From assembly GCA_004173475.1 (NCBI GenBank), contig SEBU01000002.1, positions 124,001 through 188,000 on the forward strand: a DNA stretch of 64,000 nucleotides. The letters run 5' to 3'. Positions 62,929-64,000 of this stretch are shown here, piece after piece. A program made the translations under genes and the position numbers. This DNA is from Gammaproteobacteria bacterium. Its GTDB lineage: Bacteria > Pseudomonadota > Gammaproteobacteria > Pseudomonadales > Cellvibrionaceae. The notes under the pieces are model-generated. The model was given only the letters and a program-made list of their open reading frames with translations, did no database searches and was not told the origin of the DNA. The number at the start of each line of letters is the position of its first letter. Within the stretch, counting starts at the first letter, position 1.

Positions 62929-64000
62929 ATGAAGTATTCCTACCTTTCTAAACTGATGTTGGCTGGCGTAATGACAGCGACCTTTAGCTTGGGGTCGACC
63001 TTCGCAACGGCAGCGACCAGTTTGGACGAACTACTTGAGCAAACTCGTACCATACGTGCGGCTGAGGCCAAGGTTAACAGCGCCCGCGAAGCCAAGTTTG
63101 TATCAGAACGCGATAAACAAGCCGAGTTGATTAATACCGCTCGCGCTGAATTGAAAGAGCAACAGAACCGCAGTGCTGCTCTGACTGCCGCTTTTGACGC
63201 TAACGAAAAAACCCTGACTGAGATGCAAACCCAGCTGGATGCTAGGGCAGGGAATCTTGGTGAGATGTTTGGTGTGGTACGGCAGGTAGCGAACGATTTT
63301 TCGTCGGTCGTTAACGCCTCGATGATCAGCGCGCAGTACCCAGGCCGTGTGAAGTTTGCGTCTGATCTTGCCCAGTCAAAAGCACTGCCATCGATTAGCG
63401 ATCTCGAACGTTTCTGGTTTGAGTTGCAACGGGAAATGACTGAAACCGGCAAAGTCGCGAAGTACAAATCGACGATCATCTTAGCCGACGGAAAGCCATT
63501 GGATACCATGGTCACCCGCGTTGGGCCCTTCAGTTCTACATACGAAAACATGTACATGAGCTACCTGCCGAGCCAGGAAAAATTGGCGGTTATGGCACGC
63601 CAACCAGGCACGAGTTTTCAAAACCAGGCCGAACATTTGTCCAAAGCTGAACCCGGCTACGTGAAAGGTCTGGTCGATCCTACGCGCGGTAACTTGCTCA
63701 CAATCTATGCGCAAAAACCAACCTTTATGGAACGTATCCACATGGGTGAATCAGTAGGCTACGTGATCATAGTGGTGGGGATAATCGGTGCGATTCTCGG
63801 TATTTACCAACTCTTCTACCTCGCTCGAGTGCGCTTCAATGTGCGTGAACAACTTAACTTCCTTACTGATCCACAATCCACGAATCCTTTAGGTCGCGTA
63901 CTGGCCACCTTCAAAGGTGCTGAAACCGAGAAACTTGAGCAGAGCCCCGAAGTGGTGGAGCTGCGAATATCGGAAGCGGTGCTCAAGGAAGTACCGAAGC
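62929..64000 (+). CDS. MotA/TolQ/ExbB-type proton channel protein with periplasmic extension (partial, leaves right edge)
   Basis: The frame is open from ATG 62929 to the window end (357 codons). GGAGG lies eight bases upstream, inside the end of the DUF3450 gene. Signal peptide to about 28 (ATAA), coiled coil about 30-120, a periplasmic domain about 120-270, and a membrane helix about 274-296 (VGYVIIVVGIIGAILGIYQL). After it, FNVREQLNFLTDPQSTNPLGRVLATF matches the start of the ExbB/TolQ channel domain, whose remaining helices lie outside the window. It would energise TonB using the proton gradient. Confidence 0.88.
   Translation, partial: MKYSYLSKLMLAGVMTATFSLGSTFATAATSLDELLEQTRTIRAAEAKVNSAREAKFVSERDKQAELINTARAELKEQQNRSAALTAAFDANEKTLTEMQTQLDARAGNLGEMFGVVRQVANDFSSVVNASMISAQYPGRVKFASDLAQSKALPSISDLERFWFELQREMTETGKVAKYKSTIILADGKPLDTMVTRVGPFSSTYENMYMSYLPSQEKLAVMARQPGTSFQNQAEHLSKAEPGYVKGLVDPTRGNLLTIYAQKPTFMERIHMGESVGYVIIVVGIIGAILGIYQLFYLARVRFNVREQLNFLTDPQSTNPLGRVLATFKGAETEKLEQSPEVVELRISEAVLKEVPK

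Noticed and set aside
1-64000. CRISPR arrays, rRNA, tRNA, transposase or integrase genes
   Set aside because: None recognised on reading both strands; the tandem and palindromic repeats present do not have the regular repeat-spacer spacing of CRISPR.

Overview
The window looks like chromosomal DNA of a plant-cell-wall-degrading gammaproteobacterium, most likely Cellvibrionaceae (Cellvibrio, Saccharophagus or Teredinibacter-like). The reasons are secreted xylanases with serine-rich linkers, a GH11-CBM60-CE4-CBM10 enzyme of the type known from Cellvibrio, a CBM2-GH10-CBM57-CE15 enzyme, and a DUF3450/ExbB-type TonB energising operon at the right edge. No rRNA, tRNA, CRISPR array, integrase or transposase gene was recognised.

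Layout. 0-9.3 kb: the 5' part of pabB on the minus strand, leaving the left edge; a DUF2339/DUF3999 membrane pair; a DEDD exonuclease-like protein; an HPP membrane protein; a secreted cyclophilin with a GlyGly-CTERM tail; a small membrane protein; a secreted beta-helix protein. 9.4-16.9 kb: a bacterial relative of phosphorylase kinase alpha/beta subunits, the xylanase/deacetylase gene with a coupled leader ORF, and a small AvrRpt2/C39-like cysteine peptidase. 17-24.7 kb: a GlsB/YeaQ stress protein and a three-gene carbohydrate locus, consisting of a glycosyltransferase-FAD oxidoreductase fusion, a GH2 enzyme and a GH1-RmlD fusion. 24.7-31.5 kb: a PAS-PAS hybrid histidine kinase, a DUF72 protein, an LLM-class flavin oxidoreductase, a heme-oxygenase-like diiron protein coupled to an NPPY methyltransferase, and a KGG-repeat stress protein. 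32-38 kb: the xylanase/glucuronoyl esterase, a DUF3597 protein, and a sorbosone-dehydrogenase-like propeller fused to a PEBP domain.

38.5-64 kb: an amidase-rich region. It holds four exported amidase-signature enzymes, an acetamidase/formamidase, an RND efflux pair, an overlapping operon of three SPFH (HflK/HflC-like) proteins with a P1B-type metal ATPase, and the start of a DUF3450/ExbB operon. By eye it is more GC-rich than the left half. Embedded at 55.5-58.4 kb is an AT-richer minus-strand group of small genes separated by attC-like repeats, which I read as an integron-type cassette cluster without an integrase.

The two best candidates for an undescribed system are the SPFH x3 plus P1B-ATPase operon, which has a histidine-rich segment on one SPFH subunit, and the GT-FAD / GH2 / GH1-RmlD locus. 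All functional assignments rest on reading motifs and family resemblance; no search was run.
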